A DNA stretch of 64,000 bases from Halisarca cf. caerulea (Eukaryota; Porifera; Demospongiae; Chondrillida; Halisarcidae). Numbering within the stretch: the first letter of the stretch is position 1; every line of letters starts with the position of its first letter. Both the position numbers and the translations under genes were made by a program. Positions 1 through 11,805 of the stretch are shown here, one piece after another. Location: assembly GCA_963170055.1 (NCBI GenBank), contig CAUJGJ010000185.1, positions 2,239,275 to 2,303,274 of the forward strand, given 5' to 3'. Under the pieces are notes generated by a model that made no database searches, was not told the origin of the DNA, and saw only the letters and a program-made list of their open reading frames with translations.

Positions 1-36
1 TAAAAGTTTCACAGAAATTTTTGAAGTCTAACTTAC

Positions 37-98
37 ACATTTCATTCTCAGATGCCTTTGTTGATGGTCGCAGGCTTCAGCTAACCGAATAAGAATGT
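37..98 (-). CDS. possible further exon of NLR gene A
   Basis: On the minus strand a short open stretch reads ILIRLAEACDHQQRHLRMKC and ends at a good donor (TGT|GTAAGT, exon end 37). The paralogous position in copy B (about 32211-32272) reads ILIQLAEACDYQQRRHQRMK and keeps the donor. The acceptor side is poor: the AG used here follows a G-rich stretch, not a pyrimidine tract. Conservation with an intact donor suggests an exon, but its phase does not fit directly to the LRR exon at 564, so at least one more exon would be needed. Confidence 0.35.
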
Positions 99-563
99 CT
101 CATTCTCCCCCGTAGGTTAATAACTGTATTTGCATTAAAAGTATCAAGAAGTAGGCGGGCTAAAGGCTTCAAATGAACTAAAACTTGACTCGTGGCCTTG
201 TGTAATCAACCTAACCACGCGGTCGTGTGGTAAGTGGTCAGTCAACAGTCCTTCAGGTGGTTGTCACCTGGTCAATCAGTCGAAATCATTAAAATTTCTA
301 TGGAAAGTAACGTAGGCTCATCCAAGGGAGGTATATCACTGGCATTTCGTATATCTGTAGAAGCATGTACTGTATGTACGTCAATTAAAGGAAGTGTGCG
401 TTCGGGGAGGGTACGTGCGCGTGCGTTCGTGTGTGTGTGCAATGTTTGCTATGCACATACCCCAACAGTCACCTGATCTACACATCACAGAATGCCTCAC
501 TCATGACAGGAAGTACATAAAACATGGCATACAATAGTTAGTATACATGTAGAAATGGCTTAC

Positions 564-700
564 CATATTATCAAACACCAGCTCCAGCTCCTCAATTCCT
601 CTAGCAATCACAGCTAGTACTGTATTCACAGGTGCATCCCGTAAGGCAATGGACTTCAAATTATGGTGAACTTTGAAATTTCTACCAAAATCCTCCAAAT
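564..700 (-). CDS. NLR gene A, LRR exon
   Basis: A 137-bp exon encodes an LRR segment reading LEDFGRNFKVHHNLKSIALR and then a second strand IEELELVF. The acceptor TTTTCCACAG precedes base 700 and the donor ATG|GTAAGC follows base 564. It enters in phase 1, so joining it to the NACHT exon creates an Asp codon (FIQS-D-LEDFGRN); this continuity strongly supports both splice sites. It leaves in phase 0. The copy at 32753-32889 has the same length and phases. LRRs in NLRs form the ligand-sensing or autoinhibitory arc. The gene must continue beyond the left edge because no stop or end signal is seen. Confidence 0.8.
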
Positions 701-1555
701 CTGTGGAAAATAGATCAACTGGGCAATCTCAAGCCAAGACAGAACAAGGATAGGATGGATATGAAATGGCTGTCAGAACACAGGCTTGGTAGGCACACAA
801 CCAGTCCTGAGGTGATACATTGAACATATACTTGGCTATGAGGCTACAGGGCAAGGCCAACAGGGCTAGCAACCACACATGCAATGGGTAACATAGGTGC
901 ATGGGTGAGGACTGGGGTGGAGTGGACACCATAGTGGTCAACCTCCTGTACACTAGCATAGGGGTGGGGGTGGGAGGGAGGGGTAGAGTGGGACTACATT
1001 ACCTCCACAAACTATAATACTGTGGCATATTAACAGTATCATAGCATAACGGGTACACTTGCTGTAAATCAGTTATCACAAAAGGTAAAACACTTGATGT
1101 GTCTATAGGTACCATAAATATGAACAGGTGGTTCACTACAGCAGGGGCAGGGCAAGCTCAGTACAAGTAATACGACCATCCACATCATGTTAGGAGTCAT
1201 ACCAGTTTGTGCTTGGTATAACCTGTCACACAACAACATTCAACAATTAATGACAACCTGCATTCCCAATGTACTATAGCCAAATACTGTATGGAAAAAA
1301 TCCAAGTAAAATTGATGACTTTATGCAGAGCTCAATGCCTTGTAGGATTTGAACAATGTCAACATGGCAACTCTAGGGGACTTTGTGATATACTTTAACT
1401 CACTTGCTAAATCTGCACTTATTAAAATAACAAGGTAGCGATTCAGAACAAAAAGTGGTATGGTCACAGCTGTACTAGCTGTACTGGTTGCACTGGCCCC
1501 TGTACATAATCCTTTAGATGCAAACACACAGTTATCACAACCACACACAACGCAC
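701..1555 (-). other. intron of NLR gene A
   Basis: This is the interval between the NACHT and LRR exons. It is nearly collinear with 32890-33753 in copy B, so it was part of the duplicated block. Several frames are open on the minus strand, for example around 729-959, but they read into pyrimidine- and purine-rich intron sequence and have no family resemblance. No separate gene is supported. Confidence 0.6.
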
Positions 1556-3266
1556 CACTTTGGATGAAGGAATCCAGTGTCAGCTTTTTCAGACTTTGGT
1601 GCTGTGATATGGAACTTGTAAGGCTTTCCACTCCTACTGGATGTGAGTAACCACCCCATAGTGTAAGCTCCTCAAGGCTGGGATGGTCACGTAAGGTGGA
1701 CTGAAGGACATGTACATCATAAGGTGACTCCAAGCTAAAAGAAAGAGACTTCCCAATAAGAGTAGGAAGAATCCTGACTGACAAGGATCTGTTACCTCCT
1801 TCGAAGAGAGACACCATCACCAGTTTGTCATTGTCACGAGTATACACACTAGGATCTCGGGCACACTGTGACAGACTTGACTGAATAAGTGCACTCAAGT
1901 CCACAAATCGCAAACCTGTTAGGCCACAATAGACCTTCCACACTTCGCCCATTTCTGGGCGAGCAAAGTTTTCACTCCAAATCCTCTGCTGGTCCTCCTC
2001 CCTTTGGTCAGCTATATGAATGGCTGCCAGTGTTTCCTGTACTGTCTTATGGTTGAACTGGTATACAAATCCTGCAACTGGAGAGGTCTCATCCACTCTT
2101 TCACTGAACAGGAGATTGTAAATGCTGCCACGCTTGTCCACATGTTCTTTCACCTCCTTCAAATCTTCTTCTGTGAGTATCAGTCGCTGCCCCTTCTTGT
2201 CACTGCAGCATTTGTAAGCAATCTTACACAGTGGGTAGAATCCTGGAAACAAATCCGTTGGAATCTTGAGAACATCACTGATGGGAGCACCAGTGCACTG
2301 TGAGGCCCACACTAGGTACTCCACCAACTGGTGACAGATGTACAGTGAGAAAATACCACTCACTGTCTCTGGAAGAGGGGCACTCCCAAGGTGGTCCTGC
2401 ACTTTGCAGATGATCTTCAGGACCAAGGGTATGCGGCTCATACCTCGAATGACGGGAAGGCTGTTAAGTTTATCGATAACAACTTTGGATTTCTGTTCTG
2501 CTTCACTCTTGTCACTGCTTGCTTCTCGGAAGAAATTCTGCACATACACATCGATGTCAGAATCAGTAAAGCCGAGGATTTCCACGTGACGACTTGGTTT
2601 TCTCATCAGTGACATGAGATCTGGACATCGAGAAGGCCGCGTGGTAACAAACACGTCACATCCACTTAGGTAGGGCTCTTCCACGGATAAGAGATTTTGT
2701 AGGAAAGGGGATTTCCCAAGGTAGTCTGCCACCTCATCAAAACCATCCAAAATCATGGCTACCCCTTTTCCATCACTTTCCTCCATGGTCTCACACAATT
2801 GGGAAAGGTTAGAAATACCTGCCCCTCTCAACAGGAACTGCAGATCAATATCTTCTTTCAATTCCTTGAGAGATGTCTTCAACTTGCGCAACTCCACCAA
2901 CAAGATTATTTTATACTTGTTAGAGAGTACTTGCGAATAAAGGTCTTGACAGAGCTTACGGGAAAGTATTGTTTTTCCACAGCCAGGAGCTCCGCTGATG
3001 ATCCCCCTCTTTCCTGTGGTGACTTCCTTGGAGTGTAAGATTTCCTTGTATTCGATTTTCTTTGCCCCCTCAACATAGCCGTCAATACCGTGGATAGTGG
3101 CTTTCAGAAATTCACTAATATCCTTGTCCATTTTGGCTCCGAAACAACGTCTTTCTACTGTGGCTAGGTTGTCGAAGGGCAGGCTTGGTGTTGATGTGTC
3201 TGCATTGTACACAGTTGGTAGGCCTTGGTAGAACCTCTTTAATTTTTCATACCAATGACTGTACAC
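1556..3266 (-). CDS. NLR gene A, NACHT exon with first LRR
   Basis: This single large exon encodes the NTP-binding NACHT core of an NLR-type innate immune receptor, a cytosolic sensor expected to oligomerise on ligand. It reads open for 570 codons. The P-loop GAPGCGKT is near residue 92, Walker B MILDGFDE near residue 172, and the sensor-like VFVTTRPSRCPD near residue 203; a winged-helix-like stretch and one LRR (LEELTLWGG, SLKKLTL) close it. The acceptor CTCCTCCAG sits directly before GTG at 3266, so the exon begins internally at V-Y-S-H-W-Y. The donor AGTG|GTGCGT at 1556 leaves phase 1, matching the LRR exon at 700. Beyond the donor the frame stays open into the intron, which is not protein. 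The motifs are seen; the NLR role is family knowledge; start exon and ligand are unknown. Confidence 0.9.
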
Positions 3267-3640
3267 CTGGAGGAGTTTACATACGTACGTACAAGAATGA
3301 TTTTTTCACCCGTGTATGTACGTATAGTATAGAATGTGACTATTCCCAAACAATCTATTTTAATTATAAATTTTGCACTTTATACTAATACACTAGGGCT
3401 GACATAACATTTTACACTCAAATAATTTTCGTAGTACTAGCTTTTATTCACATGTCCACTATAATTATAACTTTACACTCTTGTTCATTACAACTCTACT
3501 GCAGCAACCGTCATACACTAAACTCTGCAAACACCCAATTAGAAATCTAAAAGTCCACTCCGGACCAGAGGAACCACCAGAGCTGGCATGCCCATTTCTT
3601 ACCAAACCTCAAAGTTCATTGCCGATTAGAGCTTTACGGA
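3267..3640. other. NLR A upstream intron, no gene seen
   Basis: Just upstream (minus sense) of the NACHT exon, similarity to copy B stops within a few bases of the acceptor. The stretch is AT-rich and I see no coding signal or named repeat in it. Confidence 0.4.
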
Positions 3641-5335
3641 CTACTGATATGGATGGCAGGATAATAAGGATATTGTAGCCATAAACAGGTTGGAATGCCC
3701 CTCCACCTTTGTATAGATTCCTCCAGGCCTGTCAATGACCCCATCTAATACTGTAACAGTGGAATCTCCAAATAAAGTACACTTTGGGACACTGTCAGTC
3801 ATTTTGTCCTTTGTAAGGAGGTTGTCCTTAGTTGGAAAGTCCAAAATGTATTGGAACTATAGAGAAAATGTTTTGGGACCTCATGTTGTGTCCTTTGTAG
3901 AGAGATTGTCCCTATTTGGGAGTGTCCACTATCGGAGATTCCACTGCACTGGCTTATGAAAGATGGCAATATCATACATGTCCATGTGTGATACCCAGCA
4001 ACACACTCAAGCATATGGAAGGCCTCCATAGACTTATTGAACAGCATTTGCATTCCCATATTGTTCCTTTGTAATTGACAAAATTCATGCACTTTTTCCT
4101 CATAATCCACAATGTAGCACATCTTCTTTATAGTGAAAAGACATGCAAAATGCTGTTGAAAATGAATCAGATGTAAAATTACATTAATTAAACAGATATT
4201 TTGCTTAGACCTTCTTGTTCAGTGTATCTTGCAATGTTGGGGATGACAACAAGCCCTGTTAACTTGGTTTCCCATCAGAAATCCTCCACTACACCCAACA
4301 GACAAACTCTCTACAACAAGTAAGGCTGATGGACCAGTTTTGTATTTTCCCTTGAATGCTCCACTGGTCTCCGTTTCCACTTTGATATTAATGAATCGAA
4401 AAAGGAGCATTTAAGTATTAAACACATAGACTCATTATTCCTTATGCATGCATCGGAAATTCATACAATGCCAGAACACAGGCTGCTTCAGCCAGCAGCC
4501 AATACTAACACACATTTATGTGCAATTGGTACGTCGATAGCAAGCATTCCCCCTCACTCATCCTTTCGGTTGGAATTTCCGCAAGTTTTGCAGACATCTC
4601 AACCCTCCATGTTCCATACAAACAGATTTCCTGTGATAATTCTGGTTAGGTACGCACATCTACATAACTCCATACGACCAATTCAAAAGTGACGGACCCG
4701 AAGAAGAATCAAACCAAATTAATATTAAACTGAAATACATGCAAAGTCGTTTGTAGCTTATGTTACCCTTAACACTGCAGACTGACATGACATCATTCCA
4801 TGCAAAATCCCCCCTTGGCAGCTGTGCAAATCCTTTGCACCTGATGTACGTATGCCCCTCTGCCATAACACTCCAATATACTGGAAGTCACTTCTCAGCA
4901 CAATTAGCTAGGTATGCCAGGTCCAATGTATGGGTAGCCATTTTTCTTTTACGCAACTCCTACAAACACATGGAGTACTGCCATACACTCCACAATATCC
5001 CCAGGTGTCATTAGACTATCGGCAGTTGAGGTGTTGGTCAGTATTCCCTGTATATATAAGTTCCTCCACAACTTGTAATGATTTACTGTCCTAAGGCTAG
5101 CTTCATTACTAGAATGTGGTCATTTGCCTTTTCTGAGAGCAATAACAATGTAAGAAATAGAACTTCCTTCACAAGTCAGGTCAGGTTATCTCATTGCATG
5201 GTTGTCATATGTTTAGCTGACAAAGTTTTCACATGTTTGATCTGATTTTTCTTGCAGCATCATTGGCAACGAGCTATAGCACTTTCTACACTTTCTTCAC
5301 CAAATATTACTCCTGCTCTCTGCAGCCCCTTTCCC
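3641..5335 (-). other. coding-like minus-strand blocks, family unknown
   Basis: Several minus-strand stretches look like exons but I do not recognise the product. About 4766-4890 reads MAEGHTYIRCKGFAQLPRGD and ends at KG|GTAACA. About 4219-4400 reads a Cys-containing segment with VESLSVGCSGGFLMGNQV. About 4003-4125 reads MCYIVDYEEKVHEFCQLQ after an AG at TCACTATAAAG. About 5259-5335 reads GLQRAGVIFGEESVESAIARCQ. Splice phases could not be chained and stops follow two blocks, so this may be a decaying gene or several fragments. The part near 3735-3950 also carries tandem GGTCCC/TTGTCC motifs like the ACCTCT repeats elsewhere in the window. Confidence 0.25.
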
Positions 5336-6089
5336 CCCATTCACCTGGTAACTTGTAATGTCTGGAGGCAATAGAACACACCCCTTGGGAGTAATGTCTG
5401 GCAAACTTTCATCACACAATTACTATGTGTGTGCCCTTGAAATCGGTAATACTAAGCAAAAGCGTGAAAAAATTTGGATTAAGTAGGTAATGGATTGATG
5501 CTGTATGCATTTCCAAGACAACAATCAGCACCGACACTGCTTTTTCCACTTAGGCTCATCATACTCGTCCCCCATCAGCACAAACATGCATTAATTACTC
5601 ACTCATTGCTACCAACGACGAGGACAACAACTAAGAAAAGAACAAGGAGTCCAATTCCTCAAGTCTCTCCTGTAGTTAACAATTTGTATTTTTGTATACT
5701 AGGAAAGAATTTCCAACATTTTCAATCTCCAATCTCATTTGTAAAGACAACCACTTAAAGTCCACAGTCACAAACATTCATGGACTATATAGTAATTAAA
5801 AACAAATAAAAGTACGTAAATACTAGAAATTGGACTATTAAGCGTCTTCATGATTCTCTACCGCAGGCTTACCCACAATAGGACAATCATCTGCATGCAT
5901 CCACATATTGCAGCTGTATTCACAAACCGATGTAGTTTCTTGCTTTTTCCTACAGAGGTCACCGGCCACTCTGCTCTTTGTGGCCAGCGATATAATAGCC
6001 TCCTTAGTCTGCTTGAAACCATTCAGTGGGATGATACACGTTTCAGTACCTTATTACTCACTTGGAGTTCAATAGCTACATCCTGGACT
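5336..6089. other. no gene recognised
   Basis: Apart from short open frames with no family resemblance, I see nothing here up to the inverted-repeat element that begins at 6090. Confidence 0.4.
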
Positions 6090-6887
6090 AGTCTCGCTTA
6101 GCCAGACCCTTTCTCTCACACGTGCTACGAAAGGGTCTGGTACTTATCCTGCCAAAACCTCTTCCACCAACGTTCATTAATTTGACCACAAACTGTAAAT
6201 GATAAAAAATAGCACAACACGAAGGTGCAAATTACATAATGTGTGAAAGGGAAGCGCCGCTATATTATCGCAACGAGCTTGGACAAACGATCGTGTGGAG
6301 GACGTGTTTTTGACCATCCTCACTCTCTCTATGGCAGTGGGGTCCATTTGGAGCTCTCCCAAAAACTCAGCGTTAATCCCCATTGGCACAGAACTCTCTC
6401 TCCTTCTGTTCCGCCATGAGAGCTGCCAAAGGACTCACGACTAGAACGATGCTTTGCTTAGTCGATCACAGCACGTTGAACAGCGATGGCAGAATTGCAT
6501 AGACTACAGTCTTACCGTACCCAGAAGGTAAGGATACGGAAACATCTCTGCGTTGTGTGAATGATAAGATGGCTTGTTACTGCTCAGGCTTTATGGTAAA
6601 ACTGTAATAGCAAGCGACTGTGTGGATAATATAGAGGCTTTCGCCAAATATTCACAGACTCAATTGCTGTGAAAGGCATGACAGCTGCAGATACAACGTG
6701 CTCATTCACAAGCGCACATTCACACGTCGGTAATTGCAAAATAATTTGACACCTTGAAATTTGCGGTCGAACTCATCTGACATGAAAGTGTCCCAACATT
6801 CGACATTAATGAACATTTGGGAGGATAAGTACCAGACCACTTCTCCCTGTAAAAATGGAGGGGAAAGCGGTCTGGCTACACTAGACT
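6090..6887 (-). mobile_element. inverted-repeat element carrying a decayed RecQ-like helicase
   Basis: The ends are inverted: AGTCTCGCTTAGCCAGACC on the left, and the complement AGTCTAGTGTAGCCAGACC on the right; a second nested pair (GGTCTGGTACTTATCC) lies inside. The minus strand inside carries broken helicase motifs: at about 6480-6630 a stretch like KPEQ...SLPSGYGKTVVYAILPSL, a motif I of the RecQ/DEAD type, and at 6177-6420 GINAEFLGELQMDPTAIERV, in the region just after motif Ia. Stops and frame changes interrupt both. It is a non-functional transposon-borne helicase fragment. The same termini occur in the small element at 54864-54959. Confidence 0.65.
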
Positions 6888-7030
6888 AATCCGAGACGCT
6901 ATTTTCAATACATGGGGTAAATGCATAGCATGTGATTGGTAGGACATATGCATACGGAAATCGTGGCCCGCTTATGTGTTTTGTGTACGTGAATGTGTAA
7001 ATATATAAGAACTTCTGCCTGCGAGCGGCC

Positions 7031-7600
7031 GTGGTTTTACCAGCGGGTAGTCTGCGGGCAACCCTTTCCTCAACAACCAGCAACCATGTGACTGGCATGT
7101 GCTCAGAGTTCCATGAGGAAGTGTTAGTACAGATTTTCCCCCAATTTCAGTCTATGCTTTCATCCAGGGTGTATCCACAACTGACAAACATTCGACGCTT
7201 TTGTGGCTGTCCTGCTGGGCGATTTCGTGAGGACGAAGAAAGCATCGCTTCCAACTACAGAACTCTTTTTTCGTAGGGAAAAATTATCGGAAGTACTATC
7301 AAAGGCGATAGACCTGAAACAAGTCGAACAAAAGAACATACTCAATACTACGAAGCTGTTTTCGTCCACATGCAAATCATTTCGTGCTCCCAAGACGGTT
7401 TGCACAACTTTTTGTCACGTGACTGGATTACAATGTATGCGGTTTCGCCGTTTACACTACAGAATTGAATCGGTGGATCCGAACTCATCCACTTTGGTGT
7501 GCGTTTTCAAATCGATACGGATCCAGCATTCGTTTACGTTGAATTCATGTAAACAGAAGGCAAAAACGAATAGATTTTGATACGTTTACCACCGAATCCG
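7031..7600 (+). other. plus-strand open stretches, unrecognised
   Basis: Two overlapping plus frames (7031-7276 and 7203-7580) contain moderately protein-like text, for example FHEEVLVQIFPQFQSML and LSEVLSKAIDLKQVEQKNIL. I recognise no family and find no convincing splice pairs. The 3-prime part runs into a GTTTAC-rich foldback-like sequence (7440-7620) related to the element at 60421, so at least that part is repeat. Confidence 0.2.
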
Positions 7601-7620
7601 GATTCGTGTGAACCAGGCCT
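7440..7620. repeat. degenerate GTTTACAC-type foldback element
   Basis: The stretch has repeated GTTTACAC/CGTTTAC motifs, CGGATCC-like cores and an end reading GTGTGAACCAGGCCTAG. These resemble the much better preserved element at 60421-60654, whose ends are GGCCTCGTTTACACG. The left terminus here is poorly defined. Confidence 0.4.
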
Positions 7621-7650
7621 AGTGGTATACTGTATTTCTAGCCAGTATAA

Positions 7651-8200
7651 TTAAGGTGGCGGGTTAGCCGCCATTTGCAGCATTTATGAATATAATTACC
7701 AGGCCACGAATGTAATTGTAGCGCGCCAACAAGTATACTTGATACTCATCGTATATCATTTTTGACGCTATATTCCGGCGCAAAGCCCAGTGTTATCATC
7801 AAAATTCGACTGAGCATTCATCTAAGTACAGTGAATGATGGTATGTATGGATTGCGGAAATTCTGTTCTTCCAATGCGCCACAACATCTCAACTATGCCC
7901 AAAGTGGCAATCTGCACTCACAGCAACGTAAATAGTTGATTTTCTGTGAAACCAGGGAGGTTTCCAAATTCCATACATATAAGCTACAAGTTTGTGTCCA
8001 AATACACTTGTTACGCTGCAATTTGACTCGATAAAGCATCAAAGTACTACGAACGGAAAGAGCTTCGTTTCTGCTTCAGTGTATGACTTTTTTCCATTTT
8101 TTCTTTGGTCTACGCAGATCTCATAATTAACTCAATAAGGTAGACATAACAGCTAAAGATTTTGGGGAAATTGTGTGGGCGGACCGACCTGCCACCTTAA
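7651..8200. mobile_element. TTAA-flanked inverted-repeat element (MITE)
   Basis: The left end reads TTAAGGTGGCGGGTTAG and the right end ACCTGCCACCTTAA, which are inverted copies. TTAA at both edges fits a TTAA target-site duplication, as made by piggyBac- or Kolobok-type transposases. No transposase frame lies inside the 550 bp, so it is non-autonomous. Confidence 0.65.
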
Positions 8201-8474
8201 TAGATGAATAACGCACGTATACAGTATATCGGAATAGACCAAATATAAAATCGACGACCTAACTCTTACAACTACGTACGTATGCCGCCATGATGATATA
8301 TCACGTGTGTGACTGCTTATGATCGACCAATGAGCAAGCGAGGATTGTTCAACTGCCCAACACATGCTAAAAACTCAATGGAAAAGTACTGTACATGGCA
8401 TTCCTAACACTGATCCTCTCCTGTGTATAAAAGACATATCAGAACACACACAAAAGACAAACATTTCACAGACA

Positions 8475-8635
8475 GTGAAACCTCTCTAATCCAACGCTCA
8501 ATGGCACTTGTAAAAAACGATGCATTAGGAGGTCGTCAGACTACAGAGTGAATATTAGCATACTTCGTTTTGCTTGGTGATAGTCCCTCATAACATGGTC
8601 AATAGTAGAGCTGTTAGACTAAAGAGGTTTCAAAG
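8475..8635. repeat. CAGTGAAACCTCT-type inverted-repeat element
   Basis: It starts CAGTGAAACCTCTCTAATCC and ends with TAAAGAGGTTTCAAAG, an inverted match. It belongs to the same loose class as the elements at 21933, 25964, 45477 and 46003. Confidence 0.5.
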
Positions 8636-9981
8636 TAACTGTTATAGTACTATATACGTACAGAAGAGAACATCTAGTTGGGCTGCAATAAACTATGATA
8701 GAGGTGTAATGCTAATTCTGTCCAGGTAAAATAATCAGGCTACCAGATTTCCATGGACAAAAACAGCAATCAACCCAATGCACAAATGCGACAATGATAA
8801 ATGTAAAGTCTTTCATGTGCCTAGACAGACTGCAGGCCACTCAAGTGACTTTAGGTCATGAGAGCATGCAAAATACACATTTCCACATTGAATTTCACAC
8901 AACATGCTGTAGGCACCATATACGTATCACATCTTACATTCTTACTGCTCTTTTGCACACTGTCAGCAGACTCTGCAGGAAAAAGAAGGATTTTAATAGG
9001 AAATACATTATCAATGACCCACCACAGGTATAAGTGGACACAAAACACTAGTGATGTGTCTATTTTGGGGTTGCATGCATCCCACTTGCCTACCCCCCCC
9101 CCCCTCCCCGGGGGATGCATGCTTGTATACGACTAGTGACAAATCAGATTGTATAACCTTAAAAATAGTGACACACAACACACCTGGTGATAATTGAGGA
9201 GATGCTAGTGGTCAATTTTTTATTCCACTAGACATGAGTGCAACCATGCATATTATTGTATATGCAATTTTGAAAATCGTTGAACTCATCTTAAAAATCT
9301 TGCAGAGTACTCGTATCAAAGCAACTTCTGCCAAGGTTAACCAAGCATTGATGCTCTGACTTCGCGAAAACAAAAACTGCCAATTCAGAAAAATTGCTAT
9401 TTGCGAAAATAAAATGGTAAATTTCTCATGCCTTCGCCCTTCACAAAAATTACGTAACACGAAAATTTATGCGGATACGGTATGTACATGAGTTCCAAAC
9501 GGCTTAAGGTTGCTTACATAACTAGGAATATGCATTGCATTTTGCATGGCAATACATTGGGACGGTTAAGGCAAAAAGTCGGCATAATGTGTAGCACTTA
9601 ATGCTTGAGTGCAAGCGAGAACTAAGAGCATGACGCAAGCCATTACAACACCCGGCTGAACTGTATTGTAAGTATACCAGAATTCTTTAACCTTAGAGCG
9701 AGTCTTCATCAACTTGAAGACGAAATGTACCTATTTAGAGAATATTAAATCTTCATGCCATTAATCTATGCTCTATACAGTGGTTCTACATCGCTCCTTT
9801 CCATGTAGTACGATTTGTATTCGTCCTTAGAAAATTCCTACTCAATGTGAGATGCTTCTGTACTCAAATATTGCAGTTTGACATTGTGTGCATCATTCGC
9901 TACAAGAGATTCTGCGTATTATCTACGGTAAACCCATACTGAGACACTCTATACTACGTAGTCTATAGAGTACATGTCTAT
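8636..9981. other. no gene recognised; simple and CGCGAAA-type repeats
   Basis: This 1.3-kb stretch holds a C tract near 9095-9110, a palindromic GCATGCATCC/GGATGCATGC pair around it, and a CGAAAA/TTCGCG-rich segment at about 9300-9480 that resembles decayed sponge MITEs (compare 43318-43498). I see no exon. Confidence 0.4.
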
Positions 9982-10193
9982 GGTAAAACGGGGTAATTTG
10001 GCACACCGGGGCAATCCAGGACGGCGGGTCAAAAGCGGTGCGAACCACAAGGTATATATAATATTTCTTGTCATTGTCGTCTCCATGAATTGGGAGCTCA
10101 GCAGTAGCAAGTTTGTCTAGACACCTCAACCATAGCAGAAGTTAAAGGTACCGTCCTAAATGACCCCAGTGTGTCAAATTTCCCCACTTTACC
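9982..10193. mobile_element. GGTAAAACGGGG inverted-repeat element
   Basis: The left end GGTAAAACGGGGTAATTTGG and the right end (complement GGTAAAGTGGGGAAATTTG) are inverted copies around a 150-bp core. This is a typical MITE layout; no transposase is inside. Confidence 0.6.
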
Positions 10194-10337
10194 CTACGAA
10201 GGAATGAGTTCAACATAAATACACAAAACTGCATTACTCTCTCCCCCTACCTTTACCCTTGGGAGACTTACGTGACTTCGATTGATCAGATCCCATCCTG
10301 ACCTGGCGCAGCAGCCTAATAGAATCAGCGAACTCAA

Positions 10338-10370
<33 letters not shown>

Positions 10371-10371
10371 T
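10338..10371. repeat. (ATT)n microsatellite
   Basis: About eleven ATT units in a row. The surrounding DNA (10194-10900) shows no gene. Confidence 0.9.
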
Positions 10372-10937
10372 GAAATTATTTGAAATTAGACGGTATCTGG
10401 GACTTAAGGCAGGTTACGGGGGAATAGGAGCTGATTGTATAATTCAAAAGTGCAAGGTGCTACGCCAAAGACTTGCTGGTCAACATCACAAAACTGTTCA
10501 CTTCTGGTCAACTTGTCGTCAAACGCAAATTCCTTCATAGATATTACATGTTATTACGGCTAGTCTATACTATAAAATATCTATACACCTGTCACGCACA
10601 CGTCACGGGACTCTCTGAAATCTTCCCGCGAAATCCCAATTCCCAAATCTCGCGATTGATATGCGTACGTACGTACTTGCCGACCTCGCTCTGACTGGTA
10701 TGATTGGTTTGCTGAGGAAATTGGTACTGGATTAGCTTCTCAAGAAAATGAGGGATGAAATCCGATATCCTTGTTGTACGAGTGAAAGAGACTGATGTTA
10801 ACGTTGCTGATTTTACAAAAGAAGGTCACTATGGGCCGGCTATACTGAGTGGATTCGGTACTAACTGATTTATGGTAACTCCTGAGAGTTGAACTGTCTG
10901 CACCAACCTAGGCTTCCACTATGATAGCGAATGCTAG

Positions 10938-10975
10938 TATGTGTGGATGTGTGTGTGCATGTGTGTGTGCGTGTG

Positions 10976-11054
<79 letters not shown>
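10938..11054. repeat. (GT)n microsatellite
   Basis: A long GT run with occasional C. It opens frames of alternating Cys-Val or His-Thr on both strands; these are not proteins. Confidence 0.95.
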
Positions 11055-11059
<5 letters not shown>

Positions 11060-11159
11060 CCTGTGGGAGACTGCATCATAAAATTTTACCCCTATATAGT
11101 CTAGAATTTTTTAAAAAATGAGCCCCAAAGCCTAAAATGTTAAAATTTTACCCCAGGGG

Positions 11160-11754
11160 TGTAGGTTAGGTTAGGTTAGGTTATCATTTTTTACGTGGGA
11201 ACCGTTAGCCATAGGCTATTGAAAGTGGCACCCACAAAGGAAAAGAAAAAAAGGGAGAAAATTTGTCATGCATATAAAACTAGAAAATTGATGGAAATAG
11301 AAGAAGCAAAGGTTAGATTATGGATTGTTATTGAGTTCAAAGCATGCAATTGTCAAAATAAACAAATTATGAAGGGAGTTGATTCATGCAAATAGGAGGA
11401 CATAGACAAATGAATTGCTTAGCAAGAGAGAATTTGCTTGCAGGCTGTTGAAAATTGATTAAAATTCTTTGTTCCTCGGACGTGTGCTGGCAACGTTCTC
11501 CAAACAGAAGCACCAAAAAAGCTAAAAGATTTTTGCCCAAGAGAATTTCTAACTGGCAGAAGATTAAGCTGAGAAGATGAGGAAGAGTGAGTGTGATGGT
11601 GAGAAGTTGGGTACGAGAAAAACTGGGAGAGATATGGGGGAGTGTTTAAAGATAGACACTTGAAGACCATTTGGGCCAATTTTAAAATTCTGGACCCACT
11701 TGTGAAATTAGCCCTCCCTCCTACAAAATGACAGAAACTGTCGCAGCCACACAA
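11160..11754 (-). mobile_element. LINE 3-prime end remnant with (CCTAA)n tail
   Basis: On the minus strand, 11419-11754 encodes the C-terminal end typical of CR1/L2-type non-LTR retrotransposons: a KCL...PPYLSQFFS stretch, then GQKSFSFFGASVWRTLP and a final Phe-rich helix. In intact LINEs this lies after the reverse transcriptase and thumb. It ends in a stop at 11419, followed by about 230 bp of 3-prime untranslated sequence and four CCTAA units (11160-11183 read in minus sense). A 5-prime truncated insertion in or near the 5-prime part of the ZRSR2-like gene fits this. The body upstream of 11754 is absent or frame-broken. Confidence 0.7.
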
Positions 11755-11805
11755 ATAGATGTAGATGACCTAAGCATTTAGACTAAACTTTGTTTCCTCA
11801 TGTAG

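Noticed and set aside
729..959. Conserved open frame on the minus strand in both NLR copies (also 32919-33149)
   Set aside because: It lies in the intron between NACHT and LRR exons, has no domain, and is conserved because the whole block was duplicated recently.
2004..3038. Several plus-strand open frames across the NACHT exon
   Set aside because: They are antisense shadows of the NACHT coding strand, repeated at the same places in copy B.
3735..3959. Plus-strand frame over the GGTCCC/TTGTCC motifs
   Set aside because: The text follows sub-repeats like those in the ACCTCT elements and has no coding support.
10870..11121. Open frames of Cys-Val or His-Thr repeats on both strands
   Set aside because: They are translations of (GT)n/(CA)n microsatellites; the same explains those at 12906-13351, 16084-16357, 18348-18833, 19033-19450, 20035-20406, 38351-38938 and 40398-40763.
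11160..11183. TTAGG repeats as an interstitial telomere
   Set aside because: Only four units, and they sit exactly where the LINE 3-prime tail is expected; the animal telomere repeat in sponges is generally TTAGGG.
11195..11395. Lys-rich plus frame as the N-terminal coiled coil of the ZRSR2-like gene
   Set aside because: It lies between the LINE end and its tail repeat, has no splice pair to 11806 and does not match the family N-terminus closely.
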